NCBI GenBank assembly: GCA_900660155.1 | Contig: CABFPE010000008.1 | Location: 446,162-469,219 of the forward strand | DNA length: 23,058 bases | DNA from: Hofstenia miamia | Taxonomy: Eukaryota > Xenacoelomorpha > Acoela > Hofsteniidae | Direction of reading: 5' to 3' | Made by a program: the position numbers and the translations under genes | Part shown: in pieces, positions 1 through 8,884 of the stretch | Layout: every line of letters begins with the position of its first letter | How positions within the stretch are numbered: the first letter of the stretch is position 1 | The notes under the pieces: generated by a model | Databases searched by the model: none | What the model was told of the DNA's origin: nothing | The model's input: the letters and a program-made list of their open reading frames with translations, nothing else

Positions 1-115
1 AAGTATAGTAATTTAGGAAGAACAGAATATCACCAGCCATATATCATGAAAATTGTATAGAATAAATAATATATTCTTAAACAATAACCGTAGCAAAGAA
101 CTGGCTCTAAAAATT

Positions 116-143
116 CAGTCTGTCCCATAAGTTACAACGACTT
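116..143. repeat. left terminal inverted repeat of the mariner element
   Basis: It pairs with 1409-1436 in inverted orientation over roughly 28 bases, with mismatches at two or three positions. It starts with CAGT, typical of mariner/Tc1 ends. Confidence 0.85.
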
Positions 144-241
144 CTATAAAAAGAAAACAAGGTAAAGAAAATATATATTTCAAAACTTTACTGTAACGAT
201 TACGTAATTTCTAACAATTATTCTAAGGAACATGTAAAAAA

Positions 242-1309
242 TTAATCATGAGGATCAACTTGAAGGCCTCCTAGTTCAATACACAATCGCATTCGTCTGA
301 ACGTTCTGTCATTGATTTTTTGGAGAGTTTCAACTGGAAATCGCATAAATTCGTCTTGAATAACGCCTTTCAGGTCTTCTTTGTTTTGTGCTTTTCTTGC
401 TACGATTCTGGGCTTTATTAGACCCCATAACGCTTTATCACAGGACAAGAGATCAGGACTACGTGCTGGCCAAGGAATCAGTCCAAATTTGCCAACCCAT
501 CGATCCTGAAAGGTATCTGTTAAGAAATTATGAGTTGCTATTGCGGTATGTGCTGGAGCACCATCTTGTTGGAAATGTGATGATAATAATATCTGTCTTG
601 TTTGAAGAGCAGGAATAAATTCATCTCTTAACATCTGAATATAATTAGCAGCAATAACACCGTCCTCCAAGAAAAAGTGACCAATAAGATATTCAGCAGA
701 CATGGCGGCCCATACCATAACTGTTGGTGGATGCTGTTTAACTTGTTCCCAAAAGTGAGGGTTTTGTTTTGACCACATTGAAACGCGAACTTGGCCTTTG
801 CCTTCAGCATAAACAGCACATTCATCTGTAAAGAAGAGTCTACGTTTTCTTTGTGGTATGTCGTACTTTTGTAGAATAGCCCTGCAGAAGTTCACTCGAT
901 CTTCGTGATCAACTTGACTAAGGAATTGACCTTTTGTTGGCTTCCAATTTTTATATCCCAAATCTTTCGTCATCACTCTGTGTAATGTTGTTTTGGGAGT
1001 ATTCAACTCATCAGAGCGACGCCGGATTGATTGTTTCGGATCTTTTTCTAAAGATGTATTAATGTCTTCCGTATAATCTCTTCGTTCATTGGGTCTTCCA
1101 GATCTGGGTTTATCGAGTATGGAACCAGAAGTGAAAAGCTTATCAGCCCATTATTTTATGAATCTCGCATCAGGTGGTTCAATGTCGTATCTGTCACGCA
1201 GTTTGGCCTTTACATTACGCACAGCAGTTATACTTCCATCACTTTCATAAAGCCATGCTGCTGCCAAAATTCTGTACTCTATTGTATATTGACTATTATC
1301 AGAAGACAT
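242..1309 (-). pseudogene. mariner transposase, DD41D, with one in-frame stop
   Basis: Transposase that would bind the element's inverted repeats and catalyse excision and TA-targeted insertion. Reading from the ATG at 1309-1307 to the TAA at 244-242 gives 356 codons, the usual mariner length, in one frame with a single internal stop (TAA at 1153-1151, codon 53). The N-terminal part has a helix-turn-helix-like region, then a GRP-type linker (SGRPNERR). The catalytic domain shows FFTDECAVY (first Asp), QQDGAPAH (second Asp) and WPARSPDLLSCD before LWG (third Asp). I count 41 residues between the second and third Asp, so this is the DD41D class (rosa/Visitor group) rather than classical DD34D mariner. 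The intact frame after codon 53 suggests recent inactivation. Family assignment is firm; subfamily placement rests on my count. Confidence 0.9.
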
Positions 1310-1408
1310 TTTGTAAAATACTTTTTAGATTTGCTACAATATTGATTTTGTAACTGAAAAATATTATTTATTATTATTCGACATAGACATAGAATTATCA
1401 TTAATAAA

Positions 1409-1436
1409 AAGTCGTCGTAACTTATGGGACATACTG
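1409..1436. repeat. right terminal inverted repeat of the mariner element
   Basis: Inverted partner of 116-143. It ends in ACTG directly before the TA at 1437-1438. Confidence 0.85.
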
Positions 1437-1585
1437 TATTACAACATTTAACCGTTCTATCTGTATTTTCATTGGCTGCTATTATCGATTTACTGAGGCT
1501 CACGGGGCTCCCAGTGTAAGAAATGTTAAATATAATAGATTTTTCATATTTTTTAGCTGTGGTCGGAAATTATGGGCCAACACTG
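1437..1585 (-). mobile_element. 5' end fragment of a Tc1 element, split by the mariner
   Basis: These 149 bases are the near-identical reverse complement of the 5' end of the Tc1 copy at 16044, up to about 16210, apart from one internal gap. They cover the inverted repeat and leader before the transposase start. The outer end CACTG at 1585 is followed by the TA target site (1586-1587). The inner edge stops where the mariner begins. The rest of the Tc1 is not found left of 116, so it was deleted or lies outside what can be matched. Shared features include the TTTTCATTGGCTG and CGATTTACTGAGGCTCACG blocks. Confidence 0.9.
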
Positions 1586-1929
1586 TATACATGCCATTTG
1601 GCAATACTGCATTTCACAACTATCAAAAATATTAAACAAACATTAAAACTACAAGTTTATTAAGTCCCTCTGCTTTTGTCGACCTCCATCTTGATCTTTT
1701 GAATACTTCAACAAATTGCATGATTGCAAACTGGGTTGCTTCATGAGTCATGTCATCGCTCGATAAAGCAGAAATATCCACTGAATTCCTTGATTGTGCA
1801 TCGCGTAAACTTCATATGAATCTAAGAAAACGTTTTACAAAAACTAAATCATTTCCAAAATACTACATGTAATATGATGCTCAGCAGTGAGTGTGTGATG
1901 TAATCACTCACACATGCTAAGATATATAG

Positions 1930-1933
<4 letters not shown>

Positions 1934-1975
<42 letters not shown>

Positions 1976-1984
1976 GTATATATA
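1934..1984. repeat. (TA)n microsatellite, slightly interrupted
   Basis: About 50 bases of alternating A and T, with small interruptions (TTTA, TGTA) towards the right. Confidence 0.95.
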
Positions 1985-2231
1985 ACACTGATCAGCTGCG
2001 AGATATTACATCTAAGCTTCAAGCACATGAATTCTAATTTAATCAATCGAAAATAGAAAGAGTTTAGGTTACACAAAATTTGGCTTTCACCAGTGGCATG
2101 TCTAACAGCCATTGAAATATAGTAAAGTAACAGTAAAGTGAAACTACCATGAGAAAAATTGCCTTCTAGTTAGATCATGGTAATTGAATAAGACTAAAAT
2201 GAAAGCAACCGATTTAGACAAAATCAAAACG

Positions 2232-2354
2232 ATTTAATGAAAGTAATGCGTACAGTTAGGCCCTACTTTAACAGTTTGTTAATAAGTGTAAGCAATAATT
2301 AACAAAAATTCAGGTAGCAGTACTACCGTAGCATTTTAAAGTAATTTAAATTTA
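2232..2354. repeat. 123-bp perfect direct repeat, copy 1
   Basis: Identical by eye, base for base, to 7935-8057 in the same orientation. It starts ATTTAATGAAAGTAATGCG and ends GTAATTTAAATTTA. Its right edge is exactly the N at 2355, followed by an (AT)n tract. The flanks of the two copies are unrelated. It has no protein homology that I see, although copy 2 carries the stop codon of a minus-strand coding remnant. Confidence 0.95.
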
Positions 2355-2355
2355 N

Positions 2356-2376
2356 ATATATATATATATATATATA
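2356..2376. repeat. (AT)n microsatellite next to an ambiguous base
   Basis: Short AT alternation right after the N at 2355. The true repeat length is probably not resolved in this assembly. Confidence 0.9.
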
Positions 2377-3230
2377 ATTTTAAAATGTACAATGTTACCT
2401 GTAGAAGACACAATTCTTATATCATTAGAATGCTACATTGGATTAGATGACACAAGTAAAGATCACTGTCTATTACCAGTTCCTAGGGACCATCAGCATT
2501 TTAATTTGCAGGAAGCCATGTTTCAGGGGCAAACTGTACATCACCTTCATCAATAATCTCCACAATGAAATACTTCATTTCTAAAACAATGCAAAGCATA
2601 AGGCCTATGGAAATGAAAGAAAAATTATAAGTATTAGATCAAATACAGAATTAAATGTTTTGATATGGTTGTAATTCAATTACTTCAAAAATGATAAAAT
2701 TAGGGAATTTAATGCAAGCAAGAAGTGACTACAAAATATAATGAATATGCAAAATACTAAAGCATATGAATTAAAACGTGCTGTATATTAGTACTAAAAC
2801 AAGAACATTTTTTCAATGATTCAAAAGAATTTGTTTCTTAATTATTGCTTAACCCTAATTGGAGTGGCAAAATTGACATTGTAATTGGGGCACCTGTCTA
2901 CCAGTGTAGACAAATTTGAAATCGACTTGAAATAGTAGTAAAATCAGTTATATAATAGCTGCAGACAAACAATGTTTGAAGTTAAGATTTGCGTGGACGG
3001 AAAAATAATATACCTTTCTATTAGCATACAGGGTAGCATATACCAATTATAGTAAAGATAGCAGTGTATTTCACATGATTGACGCTAAAGTCCAATTATT
3101 GACAGTATAATTATCCACCTCACGATTCTCACCTAATATTACACCATGACAATAAAGCTTGAGCTACTTACAATGTATTTTCCATAATGCATGTATCCTT
3201 TATTAGTGTAACTTATGCTGTATATTAATA

Positions 3231-3396
3231 CAGTGGACTCTGCTTATTAAATCCACAAATAATAAATCCAGCCAGCTATGAAATCCACTTTGCCCTGGAA
3301 CAGCTTTTTAATTTTCATAGCAAAATAATAATTCCGTTGCTTAATAAATCCATTTAGAGCTGGGACAAAGGTGGGTTTATTAAGTAGAGTTCACTG
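3231..3396. mobile_element. MITE with pogo/Tigger-like inverted repeats
   Basis: A 166-bp non-coding element. The left end starts CAGTGGACTCTGCTTATTAA, and the right end read in reverse complement starts CAGTGAACTCTACTTAATAA. The match runs for about 26 bases to a shared CCAC with a few differences. TA precedes the left end (3229-3230); the right flank is AC, so the second target copy has drifted. The CAGT-GACTC ends are typical of pogo/Tigger-type elements, which a full-length relative would mobilise in trans. A small internal palindrome, GCTATGAAA and TTTCATAGC, lies near 3277-3322. Confidence 0.75.
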
Positions 3397-3785
3397 ACAT
3401 TGAAAATCATTGCAACAAGAGACCTATTACTTTTCAAAATGCTTTAGGCTTTTTACAACCTGGTCACAATGTCTTATATAGTGAGATTTCTAACAATACT
3501 GCATGTAAATATTGACAATAAAAAAATCTTTACACCTTATACGTAACATCATTTTCCTCCCTGAATTTTTTAATACTTATAGCTTTCATTTGCAAGTATA
3601 CTGATACTGTAAGAGTCTGCATATCAAAAACTGCAGATTAGAAAACTTGCAACAATTTAAAATCACGAATTGCTAACTAGTCAAGTTTAATATAGAAATG
3701 TTTAAAGAAACAATAATCTGCTCTTGACAAAAATGACTGTCATATTCACAAATGACATGCAGAGCAACTTTGAATAGTTATCTTA
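3397..3785. other. non-coding stretch between MITE and piggyBac relic
   Basis: AT-rich sequence with no reading frame or repeat that I can assign. It may contain the decayed 3' end of the piggyBac element, whose inverted repeats I could not locate. Confidence 0.4.
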
Positions 3786-3789
3786 TGAT

Positions 3790-5330
3790 CATTGCAAATG
3801 CTTTTTTTTTACAAATGTCGGATGTTGCCATTTTTGCATTCCAACAATGTTTCTCTTGGCATTTGGAAGGCCTATGATATTGAAGTTAGGCAGTTGGACT
3901 GTATCTACAAAACAAGCAAAGCTGTCTTGCCAGAGCAAAGATATTAGGAGCTTGATACCAACAAACCATTTTTTCATGAATTAACTGTTTTGACAAAGTC
4001 TTGCTAAAAGTCTGCTATTTGACATTGGTGAACTGTAGGAGAAATTCATTGTTAACAGAGACGTCCATCATATTCAAGAGAATGAGCATATTGTATCATT
4101 TGGTCTTCCCTTTTGTATTGAAGTCTTCAATTACAGAGTCCATGACATCTACTTCCCCTTTTCCTGAGTTATAGTCAACCACTATTTTAATTTTCACTGC
4201 TTGGTCGAAAGAGAACATTATCAAAACACCCTTATTCCTTTTTGGAACATAACTCAACAGAATTACTTTTCGTGAATGTTTATGAAAGTATCTGAAGACA
4301 GTCATTCATGGCCTCTGACAATTTAAAATTTTTGAGCAAATCTCTGAAATTGGCTGTAATAGTACCCACTGCAAAAAAACCCTGATGCAAAATGTAGGAA
4401 AAGAAATAAAATGAAGTAAGATACCATTCCATGTAAATATTCTTGCTAGAATTATGAAACAGAATCAATTGGGCTTGATGATAACTATCAACTTTTTCTG
4501 TGTAAATAATTCATTTCAGTCCCAAACTGTTCACATCACATACCAAAAATTTTCAGGATTTAATTAGTCAGCTTAGAGGCCATGTACATGTACAGCCTTA
4601 TAGGAATATATCCATGATAACCACACAACTGCACATTTATTGTGAACTGCTCATTTATTGTGAGATTTTTAGATGGCACATAGTATTACAAAAAGTTTCT
4701 CTGAAAAAAATTCCATACATCATATACTGCAGCCATTTTATTGTTGGATTGCATTGTTCTGTGAGTGTCAGAGCAATAGTTTGAATCACTTGATATAGCA
4801 CATTGATAATAGGGTATACCATCTTTAGTATCAATAGGTTTCTCAATGAAGAAAGTCTGTCTCTATCTGCTCCAGTTCAAATTATTATTCCCAGTACTGC
4901 ATGAATTTTGTCAAATGAAAACAACATTTTCTGAAGCAGTGCCATTCATTTGTTTTTGTTTAAATGGAAGTGTGAAGTAATTTCTTCATCAAAATCACTT
5001 GATGAAGTTATCTCTGGTTTTTCAAAAAATTTGTTGTGATTCAATAAAAGCACTGGGTAAAATTGATCCGACCATGAAGCTCATTTTGTGGAAGTGTGAA
5101 TCCTTTTACAAGTATCATTAGTTTCATTGTTGACTTTGGTAATATCTGAAGCATCACTCACTTCATCTAAGTCGTCATGATGTTGTAATATTTTAGTATC
5201 TTCAGCGGAATCACATTGCAAAGTCTGCTTCTTTAAATCATAGTCACCATCTTAATCACTGTCACTCCATTCCTTCATGATATTTTGTACCTGCTGCAAT
5301 ATCAGCTTGCATCATTGCATCATCAGTAAC
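3790..5330 (-). pseudogene. piggyBac-family transposase relic, heavily decayed
   Basis: Remnant of a cut-and-paste transposase that targets TTAA. On the minus strand, pieces in shifting frames occur in family order: an acidic N-terminal region (about 5300-5000); GADRDRLSSLRNL near 4865-4825; PSKNLTINEQF near 4675-4640, matching the family motif PSxxLTIDEQL; HGYIPIRLYMYMASKLTN near 4610-4560; LTSFYFFSYILHQGFFAVGTI near 4430-4360; SYVPKRNKGVLIM near 4250-4215; DYNSGKGEVDVMD near 4180-4140; and a C-terminal tail to about 3790. Several frameshifts and stops separate them. The first catalytic Asp (IDEQL) is Asn here, the second lies in a degraded segment, and an Asp in the KGGVD block remains. No terminal repeats were found. 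It is an old, dead insertion. Confidence 0.8.
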
Positions 5331-5339
5331 ACTATTGAA

Positions 5340-6961
5340 TGTAGCTAATATTGAAAATAGCTACCCACAGCAGGCTTTAAACAGGCATACTCAATCAAAA
5401 AATATAGACAATAATTTGAAAATATGCTGTGTAAATAAGTTTAAGAGACATGCAATTATATCAGAGGAATTAATCGACTACAGGAAAGAATTCAAACCGC
5501 TACAAGAAGACTACAGCTCTCCAAAAGTTATTTCAATTTTCAGGCTAAAGGAATATGTTTACCTGTGTTGACAGGTGGCCTGATAAGGTTGTTTTTGTTC
5601 AAACTTACATAATATTGTATCAGTTTGGGTGTTTCAAACATATTTTGCTCATTATTTGGTAATATGTAATAGTGTATTTGATATATGCAACACATTTATG
5701 GTGTGAAATTTCATTACTGTTCATTGATTCAACTTTGGAAGCTGTTAACATTTTTCACAAAATGTTGCCTAATAATCAATATTCCTAAAATTTACAAAAA
5801 AATCCAATATTTTAGCAAAAAATTCCAACCAATTTTTTAGGAGGTATCTGTGTCAACTTTAAGGTAGTCCCAAAGAGGTAGTTGAACATTGTAAGTTTGC
5901 AATGACTTCATTTGCAATGGGATTGTTGAGATTCTCTTGAATTTGGTTTACAGCAGTTAGTACTATTGTAAGATGGAAGCTATTGGTTCCAATCATTTGG
6001 TACTGCTGAAGTAGACAAATTATGACAGAATAGAGTAGTGTATTACCCAAATGGAGTTATGACATCGACAATTATTAATTGATACAGCAAGTCTGTTTTA
6101 CATCAGCTTGGTTTTGAGGAATTTGATTTTGGTGTATTAATGTTAAATGTCTAAGATTTTTATTTATTCCCATAAATATAAACCAAAATGTAATATTTGA
6201 ATTTGACTTAAATTTATTTTTTGAAAATATGTAGAAAATATATTGAAAATTAGCTTATTCATGAAAAACATTAAATAAGTATACATTTAGATGCTCAATT
6301 TGAGGACACTAGCATTCTTCACATTATATGTCACTGGCATTAAAGCAGTTACTGTACCATGCACTTTTCAAAATGAAATGTTTGGTAAAATTTTATAGAA
6401 TCATTAAAGATTTATTCTTAAGTCTCCCAATTGGAGGAATATTTGTAATTAATACGAATCCTTATGTTGTCACCACATTCCATTGGAAGAAATAGGAGCA
6501 TGCGATTTTGTTTCAATATAACATATATTAGTACCTATAATTTTTAATTAATCGTAATTACATTGTAGTTTTTATTGTTGCAAACCATTCTATGTAGATA
6601 AAATAAATATTCATTTGATAAAATATTGCAATTGCATATTAAGGTTCACTTCCATAATAGTGTTATCTTATATTAGGAAAAGTCCAATTTCGTGGATAGC
6701 TTTGTTAAATGCACATTATTTTTCATAACTCTTGACTTGAACTTATATAATGGGTGCATTTATCTAAAGAATTCCTGCATCTATTGAGTTTAATTTCCAG
6801 TCCCACTGAGAACCAACTGTAATCAAACAGAATGGTTTGCTTCATTGATAATTAAAATTTGTGTTAGCAGTGGTACCCATACCTAATTTACTTTCAACAA
6901 ATCAAATGTTGCTTTTTGACATAAAAGAATAGTATTTTTTATTTAACACTTGGTCTATTTA
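5340..6961. other. non-coding stretch upstream of the host exon
   Basis: No convincing gene or repeat. Some short open frames exist but lack family resemblance or splice context. The exon at 6963 begins in phase 1, so at least one earlier coding exon (presumably the signal peptide) must lie in this stretch or further upstream. I could not identify it. Confidence 0.4.
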
Positions 6962-6962
6962 G

Positions 6963-7481
6963 AAAGCCACACAGTTTGTAAATTACAAGATGAGAAAATG
7001 CTTCATTATTGTGTAGTCGCTGAAGTCTCCAATAGTTACCTGTGTAAACACAAGCCATTTCATGTTACACCAAATGATGCTTTTGGAGTTATTGTCATGC
7101 CGAGTGATGGCGGAGAAATACACATCAATGAGTCTCGTAAATTTCACAATCTATTTTATCCTTTTGAGGAAATATCCTCCACACATAGTGGCTACAAAGC
7201 AAAGTTTCATGTGTATCAATTAAATGAATCTTCTCAAATTGCGTCATTTGATCTATCTTTTATAAATCGCACTGAAATGTGTAACTGTTCAAATGATCTC
7301 TGCCGATGTGTATATTTTGGTTTGCATTTTGATCTTTCGAAATATAATTTTAATGGTAATTATACATTACACATGAATCAATGGCATTGTGATGATGATG
7401 ATTATGATTATTTTTATTCAAGTTATTACGATTTCGTGCCTATTGATGAAAATGGTGATACAGAATGTCCTAGCTGTTGTG
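6963..7481 (+). CDS. exon of a secreted or membrane glycoprotein: Cys-containing extracellular domain with Asp/Tyr-rich tail (partial gene)
   Basis: The first recognised exon of the host gene. It is preceded by GGTCTATTTAG and followed by the strong donor GTAAGT at 7482. It is 519 bp (173 codons), phase 1 at both ends; the open frame extends into the intron, but the splice sites set the limits. The protein is extracellular in character. It has NxS/T sequons at NES (twice), NRT, NCS and NYT, and scattered cysteines including HYC, YLC, EMCNC, CRC and WHC. A strongly acidic, tyrosine-rich tail (HCDDDDYDYFYSSYYDF) precedes a closing CPSCC. Length, phase and cysteine spacing would fit one immunoglobulin-like or other beta-sandwich domain, but I do not recognise the family. 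The tail could be a tyrosine-sulfation site. Inference: an adhesion or recognition protein. Confidence 0.75.
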
Positions 7482-7630
7482 GTAAGTAATTAAATTTAAT
7501 GGTAGAAGTATATTATATCTTTGTAAGATGCAATTTATTTTATTTAATGCATTCAATTAATATTTCAACTCGTATGGGTAAGCTAGCGGCACTAATCCAC
7601 ATTTTAAGTTGAATAACGTGGAAATTTGAA

Positions 7631-7634
<4 letters not shown>

Positions 7635-7677
<43 letters not shown>
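7635..7677. repeat. (AT)n microsatellite abutting a Tc1 end
   Basis: About 43 bases of pure AT alternation, ending two bases before the Tc1 terminus at 7680. Tc1 elements insert at TA, so the element probably landed in this tract. Confidence 0.95.
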
Positions 7678-7679
<2 letters not shown>

Positions 7680-7680
<1 letters not shown>

Positions 7681-7934
7681 AGTGTTGGCCATTAATTTCC
7701 TACCAACAAGTATATTTTAAGTAAAACTAATATTTTTATTATTTACTGAAATTTTATTCAAATCATCAGTTATAAATTGAAACAAATATGTGAGAATGTT
7801 ATTATAGAATACAAGAAATGCTCTTAGTTGAAGTTTATTACAAAATTTACAGTTTGTTCAGTATCTTGTTGTGCCACCATTTGCTGCTTTGACAGCTTTG
7901 ATACGTCGAGGCATGGAATTTATCAGTGACCGAC
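7680..7934 (-). mobile_element. 3' end fragment of a Tc1 element
   Basis: Reverse complement of 17187-17441, the 3' end of the intact Tc1 copy. It starts at the outer inverted repeat (CAGTGTTGGCCATTAATTTCC) and runs back into the last transposase codons (complement of ATGCCTCGACGTATCAAAGC). It breaks off abruptly after TATCAGTGACCGACA, where the 123-bp repeat begins. Identity to the intact copy is high by eye, so the copies are of similar age. It lies in the first recognised host intron, antisense to the gene. Confidence 0.92.
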
Positions 7935-8057
7935 ATTTAATGAAAGTAATGCGTACAGTTAGGCCCTACTTTAACAGTTTGTTAATAAGTGTAAGCAATA
8001 ATTAACAAAAATTCAGGTAGCAGTACTACCGTAGCATTTTAAAGTAATTTAAATTTA
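7935..8057. repeat. 123-bp perfect direct repeat, copy 2
   Basis: Identical to 2232-2354. On the left it joins a truncated Tc1 fragment; on the right it continues into the minus-strand coding remnant, whose stop codon (TAA at 8041-8039) falls inside the repeat. This copy therefore looks like the original context and copy 1 like the derivative, although the direction is an inference. Confidence 0.95.
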
Positions 8058-8438
8058 AAGTTCATGATGTCATCGTCTTTTCTTCTTGGGACAGGAGGTT
8101 TCGCCCAAGAGTTTGTTAAGGTCTGATTAATTCCAGCAAACTGGATGAGTTTTATGACTGATGCTATAGGCCCGCCCAAGGCATTACTAAAGTCTTTGGT
8201 GAAAAGTTTTTAATGCTGTTTGAAAACAGCTGAGTGGAAGAAGTTAACTAATAGTTTATAAAGTTTATACTTAAACGTTGATTGCGACTTACTGATCGGT
8301 AGAGTAGATTGGAGGCACACTATTATCTAAGATTTGCAGGATGGGGGTATCTTTTCATGTTATCTTCATTAAGTCTTCTTCACAAGTGCATATAATTCCA
8401 TTAATTGCGAGTAAGATCCCACCATATCTGCGATCCTT
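8039..8438 (-). pseudogene. unrecognised coding-like remnant with splice-like signals
   Basis: Two minus-strand pieces read as protein. The upstream piece (8438-8289) includes RRYGGILLAINGIICTCEED and, after an in-frame TGA, ILQILDNSVPPIYSTD. It ends at a donor-like GTAAGT. The downstream piece starts after the acceptor-like CTTCTTCCACTCAG at 8230. After an in-frame TAA it runs KDFSNALGGPIASVIKLIQF, then AGINQTLTNSWAKPPVPRRK and DDDIMNF, to a TAA at 8041-8039. The gap between the pieces is about 60 bases, like a small intron. Higher GC and plausible residue content suggest former coding sequence, but two stops make it a pseudogene or transposon remnant. I do not recognise the protein. The neighbouring plus-strand frame at 8341-8526 is probably a shadow. 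Confidence 0.3.
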
Positions 8439-8884
8439 ATTGATGTTATTATTTCAGATAGGGTATTCTAATATATTGACACAATTGTCTTGTAATCAAC
8501 ATATAAATATCCCTACATTTAAATAAATGTATAATACTATTACAGTATACATGTGAACAATCAATGCGGTTAGCATGAAAGTTACTTGAATTGGTCCGTC
8601 ATTTAGGTGATAAAAATTTATTGTTAGTCTAAAAATCACTATACACATGTAATATAAAGTGGAGCTAGTAGGCACCTTTTATGTATAATAAATCTTATTA
8701 TAATACTGTAAGATTAGGATCTAAAACTGTAGGTTAGCCTATAGGCGCGTAGCTTTCCAGCTATTTGATGACATTTTATGTATTTAATCAATTGAATAAG
8801 TTGGAAAGCTAAACAGTGAAAAATCCCTATTCATTCACTTAACTTATGAAGAAAATTTCGTAGTCAGGCTACCGACTGCACACG

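Larger units (their letters stand above)
116..1436 (-). mobile_element. mariner-family transposon (DD41D type), complete end to end
   Basis: A cut-and-paste DNA transposon of about 1.3 kb. The left end begins CAGTCTGTCCCATAAGTTAC, and the reverse complement of the right end (finishing at 1436) begins CAGTATGTCCCATAAGTTAC. The two inverted repeats match over about 28 bases with few differences. The right end is followed by the expected TA target base pair (1437-1438). The left flank reads TT, so one TA copy has mutated. Between the ends lies one transposase reading frame on the minus strand. The right side abuts a Tc1 fragment at a position that reads TA in the intact Tc1 copy of this window, so this element jumped into an older Tc1. 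Both ends are present, so only the coding lesion is evidently inactivating. Confidence 0.9.
1588..3230. other. non-coding stretch, no gene recognised
   Basis: It holds two (TA)n tracts, one copy of the 123-bp duplicated sequence and a small GTGAGTG/CACTCAC hairpin near 1886-1914. I see no reading frame with family resemblance. It lies upstream of the first recognised host exon and could include promoter or upstream exons, but nothing in it decides that. Confidence 0.5.

Noticed and set aside
388..825. Open frames at 388-618 (+) and 628-825 (-)
   Set aside because: Shadows of the mariner transposase in other frames.
1886..1914. GTGAGTG/CACTCAC hairpin as a regulatory element
   Set aside because: The stem is about seven pairs, isolated and without a gene next to it; such stems occur by chance.
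5335..5571. Frame of 78 codons on the + strand
   Set aside because: No family resemblance and no splice context; it overlaps the edge of the piggyBac relic.
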